In this document: in pieces, positions 16,025 through 24,764 of the stretch
How the letters are laid out: every line of letters starts with the position of its first letter
Position numbering within the stretch: the stretch's first letter is position 1
Assembly (NCBI GenBank): GCA_030680805.1
Contig: JAUXUK010000020.1
Coordinates: forward strand, 1 to 57,805
DNA: 57,805 bases
Source: Sulfuritalea sp.
GTDB lineage: Bacteria > Pseudomonadota > Gammaproteobacteria > Burkholderiales > Rhodocyclaceae
Reading direction: 5' to 3'
Translations under genes and position numbers: made by a program
The notes under the pieces: generated by a model
Database searches by the model: none
Told to the model about the DNA's origin: nothing
Seen by the model: the letters and a program-made list of their open reading frames with translations, nothing else

Positions 16025-17092
16025 TCAGCCCCGCTCGTACCAACCCTTGCTGGAGTTCACCAGCTTGACCACCAACAGCATCACCGGCACTTCGATCAAC
16101 ACGCCGACCACGGTGGCGAGCGCCGCGCCGGATTCGAAGCCGAACAAGCTGATGGCGGCGGCGACCGCCAGTTCGAAGAAGTTGCTGGCGCCGATCAGCG
16201 CCGAGGGACAGGCGACATTGTGCTTTTCGCCCACCGCTCGGTTGAGCCAGTAGGCCAGCCCCGAGTTGAAGAAGACCTGGATCAGGATCGGCACGGCAAG
16301 CAGGGCGATGATCAGCGGCTTGTCGATGATGGCCTTGCCCTGGAAGGCGAACAGCAGCACCAGTGTCGCCAGCAGCGCCGCGATCGACCAGGGGCCGATC
16401 TTTTCCATGGTCGCGTCGAAATGGGCCTGCCCTTTTTTCAGCAGCGACTTGCGCCAGATCTGGGCGAGAATCACCGGAATCACGATGTAAAGCACCACCG
16501 AGGTGAACAGCGTGTCCCATGGCACGATGATGGCCGAGATGCCGAGTAGAAAAGCCACCAGCGGCGCGAAGGCGACGACCATGATGCTGTCGTTGAGCGC
16601 GACTTGTGACAACGTAAACAGCGGGTCGCCGTTGGTCAGCCGGCTCCAGACGAAGACCATCGCCGTGCAGGGTGCGGCGGCAAGCAGGATCAGGCCGGCG
16701 ATGTAGCTGTCGATCTGGTCGGCGGGCAGCATCGGCGCGAAGATATTGCGGATGAACAGCCAGCCGAGGAAAGCCATCGAGAAGGGCTTCACCAGCCAGT
16801 TCACGAACAGCGTGACACCGATGCCCTTGACGTGATTTTTGACTTCGTGCAAAGCACCGAAATCGACCTTGACCAGCATCGGGATGATCATGATCCAGAT
16901 CAGCAGGCCGACCGGCAGGTTGACCCGGGCAATCTCCATGCGGCCGACAGCCTGGAAAACGCCGGGCAGGAACTGGCCGAGGCCGATGCCGACGACGATG
17001 CAGAGAAATACCCAGACGGTAAGGTAGCGCTCGAACACGCCCATCGGCGCGCCGGCACTTTGCTTCGCAGTGACTTCGCATTGGACGGACAT
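16025..17092 (-). CDS. acr3: Acr3-type arsenite efflux permease
   Basis: A 355-residue carrier of the ACR3 (bile/arsenite/riboflavin transporter) family, about ten membrane helices, exporting arsenite from the cytosol. Visible family features are FERYLTVWVFLCIVVGIGLG at the start, the LPVGLLIWIMIIPMLVKVDF segment, and AAPCTAMVFVWSRLTNGDP, which holds the conserved functional Cys of helix 4. The loop ASNFFELAVAAAISLFGFESG is also typical. It starts 3 bp after the stop of arsC, so arsenate reduced by ArsC is exported by this protein. Confidence 0.95.
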   Translation of the reverse strand: MSVQCEVTAKQSAGAPMGVFERYLTVWVFLCIVVGIGLGQFLPGVFQAVGRMEIARVNLPVGLLIWIMIIPMLVKVDFGALHEVKNHVKGIGVTLFVNWLVKPFSMAFLGWLFIRNIFAPMLPADQIDSYIAGLILLAAAPCTAMVFVWSRLTNGDPLFTLSQVALNDSIMVVAFAPLVAFLLGISAIIVPWDTLFTSVVLYIVIPVILAQIWRKSLLKKGQAHFDATMEKIGPWSIAALLATLVLLFAFQGKAIIDKPLIIALLAVPILIQVFFNSGLAYWLNRAVGEKHNVACPSALIGASNFFELAVAAAISLFGFESGAALATVVGVLIEVPVMLLVVKLVNSSKGWYERG

Positions 17093-17095
17093 GGC

Positions 17096-17596
17096 TCAGC
17101 CTCCTGTGTGAATTTGCCGTGCCGCCAGCGCCGACTCTTGCGGCGTCATGGTTTCCAGCGGTAGCGCGAGAAAGGCTTCGATACGCTTCTTCAAGGATTG
17201 ATAGGCTTCCTCGAAAGCTTCGCGGCGCGCTTCCATGGGCTCGACGTGCGCAGGATCGGGGAGGCCCCAGTGCGCAGTGGTCGGGTGGCCGGGCCAGACC
17301 GGGCAGGTTTCCTGCGCCGCGTTGCCGCAGACGGTGAAGATGAAATCGAAAGTCGGCGCTGGTGGTACGGCGCTGGCGTTGAATTCATCCCATGATTTGC
17401 TGCGCGCGCCATCGGCTGGAATGCCGTGCTTGGCCAGCGTTTCCAGCGCCACCGGATTGACCACGCCACCCGGCTTGCTGCCGGCCGAATACGCCTTGAT
17501 GCGGCCCTTGCCCAGATGATTGAACAGCATCTCGCCAAGAATGCTGCGCGCCGAATTGCCGGTGCACAGCACAAGGATGTTGAAGCAGCGGATCAT
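17096..17596 (-). CDS. arsC: Thioredoxin-linked arsenate reductase ArsC (LMW-phosphatase fold), with two repeat insertions
   Basis: A 166-residue arsenate reductase of the low-molecular-weight tyrosine phosphatase type. The P-loop CTGNSARS at residues 11-18 attacks arsenate. The second and third Cys, in TVCGNAAQETCPVWPG, form the disulfide relay that thioredoxin resolves. It reduces cytosolic arsenate to arsenite for Acr3. Copies of the short repeat family lie in the gene: an inverted one encodes SAVPPAPTF in the loop before the Cys relay, and one encodes the C-terminal ESALAAR segment. Both keep the frame. The start overlaps the thioredoxin-CcdA gene by 4 bp. Confidence 0.93.
   Translation of the reverse strand: MIRCFNILVLCTGNSARSILGEMLFNHLGKGRIKAYSAGSKPGGVVNPVALETLAKHGIPADGARSKSWDEFNASAVPPAPTFDFIFTVCGNAAQETCPVWPGHPTTAHWGLPDPAHVEPMEARREAFEEAYQSLKKRIEAFLALPLETMTPQESALAARQIHTGG
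17116..17140 (-). repeat. Short interspersed repeat inside arsC 3' end
   Basis: On the minus strand it starts CAAGAGTCGGCGCTGGCGGC. It encodes ESALAAR near the ArsC C-terminus. Member of the KVGAGDTA repeat family, with the same core as the copy at 10022. Confidence 0.8.
17349..17371 (+). repeat. Short interspersed repeat inside arsC, inverted
   Basis: AAAGTCGGCGCTGGTGGTAC read on the plus strand. The opposite strand encodes AVPPAPTF inside ArsC, just before the Cys relay. It shows that the element tolerates either orientation within genes. Confidence 0.8.
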
Positions 17597-18876
17597 GAGT
17601 GCTTCCTCCGTTCAAGTCGTGCCGCGACAAGGGTCACGAGCCCGGCGACAGCCATCAGGCCGAAGGCGATGCCGACCTGGCTCAGCCGCTCCGGCGCCAG
17701 CAGCAACAGCAGCCCGAGCTCCAGCATCATCGCGCCGGACAAAAGCTTGAGCAGCCGGCCTTCGCGTTCGCTGAGCTTGCGCGCACCGAGGCTGCCGGCA
17801 AAGACGGCGACGATGGCCGCCAGCGGCAGCACGTAGATCAGATTGTAGAAGGCCAGATAGCCGTAGCGGACAGCAGGCGACAAATCGGCCAGCGTCAGCA
17901 GGCGTGTATAGACCATGGGAAAACCGGCGGTGCATAACAACTCGTAAAAGTTGGCGGCGATGGCCAGGAAGGCCGTGGCGGCGATCATCGCCGGCAGGTT
18001 TTCGGCGCCGAGGATGCCGCGCGTGCGGCGGAAGATGTCGGGCTTTTTCGATTCGGGAATCGACAGCGTCAATCCCTGTTGGAAACCGAAAAAATCCTTG
18101 ATGTTCAGCGCGCCGACGAACACCGCCAGCGCACCGGCGGCCAGCGTCACCCAGGCCAGATGGCCGAAGAGCTGGAAGACATTGAGCCAGGCCGCCATGA
18201 AGGCGAAATACATCAGGCCGGAAATGGCGACGAACACGCCGCCGATCAGCAGCATGCGCGTGCGGCTCTTTTGGTGCGCCATCATTGAGAGCAGGAACAG
18301 CAGGACGAAGAAGGCGCAGGGATTGAAGGCATCGAGCCCGGCCAGCACCAGCGTCAGCGCGGGCAGCGATAAGCTGGCAGGGTCCAGCGCGCCGATCAGC
18401 GGCAGATTGACGGATGTGGCGGGCGGTGCCTGCGCGGTCGGCGCGGCGCCGCTTGCGGCCCGTGCGCGGCAGTCGTCGAGGCGCTGGCGAAGGGTAGCGC
18501 CGGTGGTCGCGTCATCGTCCCAGCCGACATGCATTTCGCCGCAGAACAGCCACGCCGGAACGCCGTCGGCCTCGCCGCTGATCGCGTGCGTCATGGCCTC
18601 GTACTTGCGCACGTTTTCCCGATGGCGCGAGAGTTCCAGCGCATGCAGCCGGACCCACGGTCGCGCCTTGGGGATCGCCTCGATATGCGGATGCGCCGCC
18701 GTGCAGTGCGGACAGCTCAGCGACCAGAAGAAGTAGAGCTGCACTTCCGGCTGGCCGTCGGCACCCGTGCGCAACCAGGGGTCTTCGGCGCTGGCGGTCA
18801 GCGACGCGAAGGCCAGCAGGCTGGCCGTCAGCAAGAAAATGAGCTTGCGCAAGAACCTCACGCCGTCCGCCTTCAC
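17593..18876 (-). CDS. Thioredoxin-like/CcdA-like fusion protein
   Basis: A 427-residue fusion. A signal peptide (about 1-30) precedes a periplasmic thioredoxin-like domain with CPHC (YFFWSLSCPHCTAAHPH) and a further Cys in WLFCGEMH. From about residue 170 there is a multi-helix membrane domain like CcdA/DsbD-beta: LAGLDAFNPCAFFVLLFLLSMM and ANFYELLCTAGFP carry the two membrane Cys expected for electron transfer from thioredoxin. Such proteins move reducing equivalents across the membrane. The GTG start overlaps the ATPase gene stop (GTGA), and the end overlaps arsC (ATGA). Because ArsC consumes thioredoxin electrons, a link to the ars system is likely, though the direction of flow is unknown. 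Confidence 0.85.
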   Translation of the reverse strand: MKADGVRFLRKLIFLLTASLLAFASLTASAEDPWLRTGADGQPEVQLYFFWSLSCPHCTAAHPHIEAIPKARPWVRLHALELSRHRENVRKYEAMTHAISGEADGVPAWLFCGEMHVGWDDDATTGATLRQRLDDCRARAASGAAPTAQAPPATSVNLPLIGALDPASLSLPALTLVLAGLDAFNPCAFFVLLFLLSMMAHQKSRTRMLLIGGVFVAISGLMYFAFMAAWLNVFQLFGHLAWVTLAAGALAVFVGALNIKDFFGFQQGLTLSIPESKKPDIFRRTRGILGAENLPAMIAATAFLAIAANFYELLCTAGFPMVYTRLLTLADLSPAVRYGYLAFYNLIYVLPLAAIVAVFAGSLGARKLSEREGRLLKLLSGAMMLELGLLLLLAPERLSQVGIAFGLMAVAGLVTLVAARLERRKHS

Positions 18877-19589
18877 GAAATGTCCCGGCCTTCACCGGCC
18901 TCCTCGACCGTCCGCCCGTCGCGAATGTGATAAATGCGCTTGAAGGTCGGAATGATCTTCTCGTCATGGGTGACGACGATGATCGCGGTCTGGTATTGGC
19001 TGGCCATCTGGTTGAGGATGCGCATCACGGCCAGCGCCCGCTCGCTGTCGAGCGGCGCGGTGGGTTCGTCGGCGAGGATCACCGGCGGCTGGTTGGCCAG
19101 CGCGCGGGCAATCGAGACGCGCTGCTGCTCACCGCCGGAAAGTTCGCTCGGCTGCGCCTTGGCGCGATGCGCGACATCGAGCGCCTGCAGCAGTTCCAGC
19201 GCACGCGCCCGGGACGGTGCGTTGGCACGTCCCGCCAGCATCGGCAGCAGGGCGACGTTGTCGGTCACGTCGAGGAAGGGAATCAGGTAGGGCGCCTGGA
19301 AGATGAAGCCGATGCGGTCGCGGCGCAAGGCGCGCAGATCGGGCGTTTTCCAGCCACCCTGGGCGCTGTCGTAGATCACTTCGCCGCCGAGGGTCATGCG
19401 GCCGCGCGTCGGTTCGATCACCGCGCCGAGGCACTTGAGCAGCGTGGTCTTGCCCGATCCGCTGGGACCGACCAGGCCGACCACCTCGCCGGGCGCGATG
19501 CGCATGTTCACTTCCTTCAGCGCATCGACAGCGGTATCGCCCTCGCCGTAGCGCTTGCTGAGGCCTTCGATATGGATTCCGTCGTCCAT
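18873..19589 (-). CDS. ABC transporter ATP-binding protein (MacB/DevA/LolD type)
   Basis: A 238-residue ATPase with Walker A GPSGSGKTT, the Q loop at FIFQAPYLIPF, the signature LSGGEQQR, Walker B VILADEPT and the His switch VVTHD. The ATG at 19589 follows the permease stop by 2 bp. A GTG at 19598 that overlaps it is the alternative start. Along with the FtsX-type permease and HlyD-type adaptor upstream it forms a DevBCA/MacAB-like exporter. The substrate is unknown. Confidence 0.92.
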   Translation of the reverse strand: MDDGIHIEGLSKRYGEGDTAVDALKEVNMRIAPGEVVGLVGPSGSGKTTLLKCLGAVIEPTRGRMTLGGEVIYDSAQGGWKTPDLRALRRDRIGFIFQAPYLIPFLDVTDNVALLPMLAGRANAPSRARALELLQALDVAHRAKAQPSELSGGEQQRVSIARALANQPPVILADEPTAPLDSERALAVMRILNQMASQYQTAIIVVTHDEKIIPTFKRIYHIRDGRTVEEAGEGRDIS

Positions 19590-19590
19590 C

Positions 19591-20784
19591 TCAGCCACCG
19601 ATCGCCGTTGCCGGATCGACCTTGAGCGCCGCGCGGATGGCCAGCGTGCTGGCCAGTGCGCACACCACCATCACTATGACAAGTGCACGCACGGCGTCGG
19701 CGCTTTCCAGCAACACATACTTGGGAAAGGCCGGCGCCCAGATCGTGGCGGAAATCTTGCCGACCACGAAGCCGATCAGGCCCAGCCCCATGGCCTGTTG
19801 CAGGATCATGCCGGCGATGGTGCGGTTGCGCGTACCGATCAGTTTGAGTACCGCGATCTCGCGGATCTTGCCCAGCGTCATGGTGTAGATGATGAAGGCC
19901 ACGATGGCCGCGCTGACGATGGTGAGGATCGCGAGGAACATGCCGATCTGTTTGGCCGAGGTGGCGATCAGCTTGGCGATCAGGATCTCTTCCATCTGCT
20001 CGCGGGTGAAGGCCTGCAAATGTTTCCAGCGGCGGATGTCCTGCGCCACGGTTTCCGCCGTGTCGCCAGCGCCGACTTTTACCAGCACGGCATTGACGCT
20101 GTGATTGATAGTCTGTGACGCCGTCACCGCGTCGAGCAGGCCGGGCACGCCGGGGCGGTTCAGGGCGGGGTTGGCCGCCGTGCGCGCGCGGTCGGCGATG
20201 ATCGCGTCGTTGTCCTTGAGGAACTGCGCTTCCTGCGCGTCTTTCAGCGGAATGAACACCATCGGGTCGCCGCCGGAGGACACCATGCGCCGCGTCAGCC
20301 CGACCACTTCGTGATCGTGGCGGCGGATGCGGATGCGCTCGCCGAGCTTGAAGCCGGTCTTGACATCGGCGATGGCCTCGAAGTGGCCGCGCAGCAGGCG
20401 TCGCCCCGCCACCAGATAGCCCGGCTCGCCGGGTTGCCCCGGTTCGAAGCCGACCACCATGGTGCGCGAATCGGTATCGCCATGGCGCACCTGCATGGTC
20501 AGGTAGGTCACGTTCGCCGCCTGCGCCACGCCGGGCATGCCGAGCAATCCGCGATACACATCGTCGCGGATGCTGGACGCCTCGGCATACGGCCCCTGGG
20601 TGTCTTTCTGCACCACCCAGATGTCGGCGCCGCTGTTGGTCAGCAGCACTCGCGCGTCATCGACCATGCCGCGATAGACGCCGGCCATGGTCAGCGTGGC
20701 GCCGATCAGCAAACCCAGCCCCATTCCGGTAAGGACGAACTTGCCCCAGGAATGCAGGATGTCGCGTCCGGCGAGACTGATCAT
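19591..20784 (-). CDS. FtsX/MacB-type ABC permease (DevC-like)
   Basis: A 397-residue permease with one N-terminal helix (FVLTGMGLGLLIGATLTMAG), a large periplasmic domain of about 230 residues, then three C-terminal helices (MFLAILTIVSAAIVAFIIYT, QAMGLGLIGFVVGKISATIW, ALVIVMVVCALASTLAI), the FtsX/MacB topology. The ATG at 20784 is chosen over an upstream in-frame start at 20862 that would overlap the adaptor gene deeply. The periplasmic domain contains KVGAGDTA, encoded by a copy of the short interspersed repeat (20057-20082). It is followed directly by its ATPase. Confidence 0.9.
   Translation of the reverse strand: MISLAGRDILHSWGKFVLTGMGLGLLIGATLTMAGVYRGMVDDARVLLTNSGADIWVVQKDTQGPYAEASSIRDDVYRGLLGMPGVAQAANVTYLTMQVRHGDTDSRTMVVGFEPGQPGEPGYLVAGRRLLRGHFEAIADVKTGFKLGERIRIRRHDHEVVGLTRRMVSSGGDPMVFIPLKDAQEAQFLKDNDAIIADRARTAANPALNRPGVPGLLDAVTASQTINHSVNAVLVKVGAGDTAETVAQDIRRWKHLQAFTREQMEEILIAKLIATSAKQIGMFLAILTIVSAAIVAFIIYTMTLGKIREIAVLKLIGTRNRTIAGMILQQAMGLGLIGFVVGKISATIWAPAFPKYVLLESADAVRALVIVMVVCALASTLAIRAALKVDPATAIGG
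20057..20082 (-). repeat. Short interspersed repeat inside the FtsX permease gene
   Basis: On the minus strand GTAAAAGTCGGCGCTGGCGA then CACGGC, encoding VKVGAGDTA in frame. It agrees with the ccmF copy at 34362 over the whole 26 bp except one base. Confidence 0.85.
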
Positions 20785-20791
20785 GGCAGGT

Positions 20792-21970
20792 TCATTTTTC
20801 AGCGATGGCGGAAACCACCTTGATGCGACTGTCCTCGCCGAGATCGCGCTCGCTGTGCACAATCACCGCATCGCCTTCCTTGAGCCCGTCGAGAATCTGC
20901 ACGCTGCCGTCGGCGCCACTGGTGCCCACCCTGACCGCGACGAAGCTCAGCTTGTCGGCTGCCTGCACCCAGACGCCGGTCTTGCCGCCGCGCTGGCGCA
21001 ATGCTGCGCTGGGTATGGCCAGCGCCTGTTTGACGGCCGGCAGGCGCAGAGTGATCTCGCTCATTTCGCCGACGGAAACGTCACTCGGTGGCGCATCGAA
21101 AGCCACCTGCGCAATCCGCTCTTCGGTCACGCTGTCGCTGAGCATTTCGATGCGCGCGACTTTTCCGGCCAGCACCTGGTTCGGCCGCGAGCGCAAGACG
21201 ATCTCGGCGGGCAGGCCCACTTGCAACCCCGCCGAGCGGTTCTGATCGAGACGCAGCTTGACCCACAGGCTGTCCGCGGCGACCAGTCGCAGCACGGCTT
21301 GTCCGGCGACAACGGTCGAGCCCGGCTCGGCATCGCGTGCCGTGACGACGCCGTCGGCGGGCGCCAGCAAGCGCAGGTTGGCGCGCTGCTGCCGAGCGCC
21401 GTCCCGTTCGGCACTGAGTCGCGCCAGATCCTGCCGCGCGCCGGCCAATGCAGCCTCGAAGCCGGCAAACTGGGCCTCGGCGGATTTCAGCTCCTGCGAC
21501 TTGCCTTCGGTCACGCTGGAACTGACAAAACCCTTTTTTCCCAGATCGTCGTAGCGGCGCGCATTGGCGGCCGCCACTTCACGCCGCGCGATGCTGTCGG
21601 CTAGCTGCGCCGCCGCAGTGTCGACAGCATTCTTCGCCCGGGCGGCGGCGGCCGAGCTGGAGGCAAGACGCTGGTCGAGGTCCACCGGGTCCATTTCCGC
21701 CAGCAACTGGCCGGCACGCACCACGTCGCCGACATCCACTGTCACCTGCCTGACACGGCCGGCGGCGGTCGGGCCCACCAGATAGCCGCGGCGGGCTTCG
21801 ACGATACCAATGCCGAACAGCAGCGGCGCCAGATCGGCACGCGCCACCTGCGTCACCGTTACGCGGACCGGCGCCAGCGGTCCGCTGCGCGCCACGACCC
21901 AGACGAAAGCGGCCGCCAGCGCAACGCCGGCGAGAATGAAACCAGCGCGTCGGCTAAAGGGAAGTTTCAT
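20792..21970 (-). CDS. HlyD-family periplasmic adaptor of the ABC exporter
   Basis: A 392-residue membrane fusion protein. An N-terminal membrane anchor (FILAGVALAAAFVWVVA) is followed by a split lipoyl/barrel-sandwich domain (VGPTAAGRVRQVTVDVGDVVRAGQLLAEMD and the later GVVTARDAEPGSTVVAGQAVLRL), a coiled-coil hairpin rich in Ala and Glu (about 95-185), and C-terminal beta-barrel domains. It links the FtsX permease to an outer membrane pore, which is not encoded here. It ends 7 bp before the permease start. Confidence 0.92.
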   Translation of the reverse strand: MKLPFSRRAGFILAGVALAAAFVWVVARSGPLAPVRVTVTQVARADLAPLLFGIGIVEARRGYLVGPTAAGRVRQVTVDVGDVVRAGQLLAEMDPVDLDQRLASSSAAAARAKNAVDTAAAQLADSIARREVAAANARRYDDLGKKGFVSSSVTEGKSQELKSAEAQFAGFEAALAGARQDLARLSAERDGARQQRANLRLLAPADGVVTARDAEPGSTVVAGQAVLRLVAADSLWVKLRLDQNRSAGLQVGLPAEIVLRSRPNQVLAGKVARIEMLSDSVTEERIAQVAFDAPPSDVSVGEMSEITLRLPAVKQALAIPSAALRQRGGKTGVWVQAADKLSFVAVRVGTSGADGSVQILDGLKEGDAVIVHSERDLGEDSRIKVVSAIAEK

Positions 21971-21976
21971 GATGGC

Positions 21977-23035
21977 TTACGGGTGAGGTTGAAACAGCTT
22001 GCCGCTAGCCACGCCGCCAATGGTCTTGACCAGCGTCAGCGTCCAGATGGCGGCGAGCAGGGCCCAGGCCAGCCAGCCGAAAGCGAGTGGCGTAGTCAGG
22101 CCGGTCACCTCGCTCAGGCGCTGGCTGCCGAGCGTAAACGCGCCCAGCGGAAAGGTGAAGGCCCACCAGGTCAGCGAGAACGGCAGCGGGGCGATTTTTC
22201 TGACCGACCAGGTGAACAACATCGCCAGCACCAGCCAGAAGGCGCCGAATCCCCAGAGCAGGAAGACGGCCATCACGTAGGTGGATTTGTCGCCGGCGAA
22301 AGGCGTGGCGGCGACCAGATTCAGTACGCTGACCACGGTCACGCCCAGCGGCGCAAGGTTGATCCAGAAGGTTGGCGCCATCATCGGCGGCAGGCGCTTG
22401 TGCACATAGAAGCGATGGAAGGCCAGCGCCAGCAAGGCCGTGTACATGAAGATGCCGGCGCCGAGGCCGATGCCGTTGAGGGTCAGCGCCAGGTCGCGCA
22501 GGGCTTCGGGCTGGACGGCGAGCAGCGGCCCGCCGGCCACCGGGATCACCACCATGCCGACCGGGGGCATGAAGATGCCGGGCGTGATGTGATCGAGATT
22601 GACGTGCTCGCCCTGGAAGATCGAGAGCAGCACGGCCAGCGTCAGGCTGAACAGCAAGACCACGCCGATCCACCAGGCGATCAGCGCCAGCGATTCATGG
22701 CCGCCGAAGGCGCGCAGTTGTCCGGCCAGCACCAGCAGGGCAATGGCATAGGACGGATAGAAATTGGCCGCCACCGGGTGCTTGAAAGTGTTGGCCACCG
22801 CGGGCCACGCCATGACCCAGCGCAGCAGCCAGGGGATGCTGATCAGCACGAACAGTGCCAGGTTGAACCAGTGCAGCGCCCAGGCGAGGCCTGCCAGCAG
22901 CGGCAACTGATGGGAGAAATGCAGCGTCGCCAGGGCGAAAGCGCCGGTGCCCATCACGGCAGCAGGCCAGCCGGGGGCAAAGGTCTTGACGATGAGCGGG
23001 AAGCTGACGGGGACGGGTGATGTGGGTGTGTTCAT
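21977..23035 (-). CDS. TDT/SLAC1-family membrane channel or exporter
   Basis: A 352-residue, roughly ten-helix protein of the tellurite-resistance/dicarboxylate (TDT, SLAC1) family. Typical segments are FAPGWPAAVMGTGAFALATL, the HITPGIFMPPVGMVVIPVAGG loop and WWAFTFPLGAFTLGS. Family members pass anions such as sulfite, malate or tellurite-related species. Here the substrate is unknown. The ATG at 23035 overlaps the stop of the CDF gene (ATGA), which decides the start. It ends 6 bp before the HlyD adaptor start, so it is probably co-transcribed with the exporter. Confidence 0.85.
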   Translation of the reverse strand: MNTPTSPVPVSFPLIVKTFAPGWPAAVMGTGAFALATLHFSHQLPLLAGLAWALHWFNLALFVLISIPWLLRWVMAWPAVANTFKHPVAANFYPSYAIALLVLAGQLRAFGGHESLALIAWWIGVVLLFSLTLAVLLSIFQGEHVNLDHITPGIFMPPVGMVVIPVAGGPLLAVQPEALRDLALTLNGIGLGAGIFMYTALLALAFHRFYVHKRLPPMMAPTFWINLAPLGVTVVSVLNLVAATPFAGDKSTYVMAVFLLWGFGAFWLVLAMLFTWSVRKIAPLPFSLTWWAFTFPLGAFTLGSQRLSEVTGLTTPLAFGWLAWALLAAIWTLTLVKTIGGVASGKLFQPHP

Positions 23036-23940
23036 TTGGAAATGCCATTGAGGGGTTGGGGGCAACCGTGATCCAGACCGTCGAGCTCGATCTGTACCGT
23101 CGGATGCGTAATGTGAAACTGCTGATGCAATTCGCGCGCGATGCTTTCAAGAAAGGCATCGCCCGGATGCCCGTCGGGCATGACCAGGTGTGCGGACAAG
23201 GCGATGTCGGTAGTACTCATGGCCCACACATGCAGATCGTGCACATCGGCGACACCGGGCTGCGCGCGCAGCAGGGCATCCACGTCGGCGAGGACGACGC
23301 TTTCCGGCACGCCGTCGAACAGCAGGTGTAACGACCCCCGGAACAGACCCCACGTACCGGCGATGATCACCAGGGCGATCGCCATGCTGGTCACCGGATC
23401 GAGCCAGGCCCATCCGGTCCACAGATACAGTGCACCGGACGCCACCACGCCGAGTGAGACGAGGGCATCGGCCGCCATGTGCAGGAAGGCGCCGCGAATG
23501 TTCATGTCGGTCTTGCTGCCCGCCATGAACAGCGCAGCGGTTGCGCCATTGACCAGGACGCCGATGGCAGCCACGACGATGATCGTGAGGCCGTCGGTCG
23601 GCGCCGGGGATTGCAGGCGATGCGCGGCCTCCCACAGCAAGGAACCCATCGCCACCAGCAGCAGCACCGCATTGGCGAAGGCGGCGAGAATCGACGCACG
23701 CTGCCAGCCGTAGGTATGGCGGTGGTCGGGCAGCCGGCCCGCGGCCAGCGCCGCCGCCCAGGCCAGCACCAGCCCGGCGACGTCGGACAGGTTGTGTCCG
23801 GCATCCGCCAGCAAGGCCAGGGAACCTACCCGCCAGCCATAGACCGCCTCGACCACGACGAAGCCAAGGTTCAGCGCTATGCCGATGGCAAAGGCCCGGC
23901 TGAATGAAGCCGGGCCGTGATGGTGTGTGTGTTGGCTCAT
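23032..23940 (-). CDS. CDF-family divalent metal cation efflux protein (CzcD/ZitB type)
   Basis: A 302-residue cation diffusion facilitator with six helices. The N-terminus has a His cluster (SQHTHHHG). The metal site residues are in LLADAGHNLSDVAGL (helix 2) and FLHMAADALVSLG (helix 5). A cytosolic C-terminal domain with HDLHVW follows. It would export zinc, cobalt or cadmium by proton exchange. ATG at 23940 is chosen because the His-rich start is typical; an in-frame start at 23982 is possible. Its place within an arsenic-gene run suggests a combined metal and metalloid resistance operon. Confidence 0.92.
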   Translation of the reverse strand: MSQHTHHHGPASFSRAFAIGIALNLGFVVVEAVYGWRVGSLALLADAGHNLSDVAGLVLAWAAALAAGRLPDHRHTYGWQRASILAAFANAVLLLVAMGSLLWEAAHRLQSPAPTDGLTIIVVAAIGVLVNGATAALFMAGSKTDMNIRGAFLHMAADALVSLGVVASGALYLWTGWAWLDPVTSMAIALVIIAGTWGLFRGSLHLLFDGVPESVVLADVDALLRAQPGVADVHDLHVWAMSTTDIALSAHLVMPDGHPGDAFLESIARELHQQFHITHPTVQIELDGLDHGCPQPLNGISK

Positions 23941-24016
23941 CGTGGTAAAGGTGAAGCCGGCCAAATCCGAGACAGGCAGCAACCCGGAATCGGCCGGCTC
24001 ATGCGATGGACGCCGA

Positions 24017-24409
24017 CTACTTGTAGAAGCCGCGAGCCTTCATGCGGTCACAGCCGTTATTGCGTGGTGCAGGCAGGGTCACGCCCTTTTCCTTGGCGCG
24101 AGCTTCCATGGCCTTGTGATGCTCGGCCTGAACAGCCTTGCATTCGTCGTAGGTCTTGGCGCCGCGCATCTTGCCGCTATGCGCCGTGCGCTCTTCGGCG
24201 CTCATCAATGTCCAGCCCGGGGTGTTGTCCTTGTTGAAGCGCACGGCCCGTCCCGCGCCCGGGCCCATGCCGGGACCCATGCCCATGCCTTGACCCGGAC
24301 CCATGCCTGAACCGGGACCCATGCCCTGCCCACTGGCGGGCTGCGAGAACACCGGCGTTGCGATCGAGGCGCCGAGGAATGCAAGCAGCGCAATGTGTGT
24401 AAGTCTCAT
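24017..24409 (-). CDS. Small secreted Met/Gly-rich protein, function unknown
   Basis: A 130-residue protein with a Sec signal peptide (ending near VFSQ, residue 23). It has a low-complexity stretch of GMGPG-type repeats (about residues 28-52) and a conserved-looking C-terminal part with two Cys (TYDECKAVQAEHHKAMEARA, NNGCDRMKARG). I do not recognise the family. The Met-rich repeat resembles periplasmic copper-binding stretches. It lies between the mini-thioredoxin and the CDF exporter on the same strand, so a role as a periplasmic metal or metalloid buffer is conceivable. Confidence 0.75.
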   Translation of the reverse strand: MRLTHIALLAFLGASIATPVFSQPASGQGMGPGSGMGPGQGMGMGPGMGPGAGRAVRFNKDNTPGWTLMSAEERTAHSGKMRGAKTYDECKAVQAEHHKAMEARAKEKGVTLPAPRNNGCDRMKARGFYK

Positions 24410-24526
24410 GATGATTTCCTTTCGGTTGAGTGAAATCCCTCGATCAGTTTCTACTCGAAGGTAATATTAGCATAGCCTGATGTAGCGGATATGCAACGCG
24501 TCGATTGTGAGGATTTGTGACAAGCC

Positions 24527-24757
24527 TCAAAACCAGCTTTCGATCTTGGCCCGCGCCGGCACGCCGCCGGCATGGACCACCTTGCCGTCGATCACCACGC
24601 CGGGCGTGGACATCACACCGTAACTCATGATCTGCTGCAGGTCTTCAATTTTCTCCAACTGGATTTCAATGCCTTTGGCCTGCGCTACCTGATCGATCAA
24701 CTGCAGCGTGTTCTTGCAGTTGGCACAGCCGGTGCCGAGGACTTTGATGGTTTTCAC
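24527..24757 (-). CDS. Mini-thioredoxin (redox-active disulfide protein)
   Basis: A 76-residue thioredoxin-fold protein with the active site GTGCANCKNT near residue 10 and the cis-Pro loop VMSTPGVVIDGKVVHAG. No signal peptide, so it is cytosolic. The GTG at 24757 lies 7 bp after the permease stop and gives the standard start KTIKVLG. A longer form would overlap the permease. Small proteins of this type are often paired with ArsP/DUF318 permeases, as here. It may serve as a thiol donor for arsenical handling. Confidence 0.85.
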   Translation of the reverse strand: MKTIKVLGTGCANCKNTLQLIDQVAQAKGIEIQLEKIEDLQQIMSYGVMSTPGVVIDGKVVHAGGVPARAKIESWF

Positions 24758-24764
24758 AATGGCG

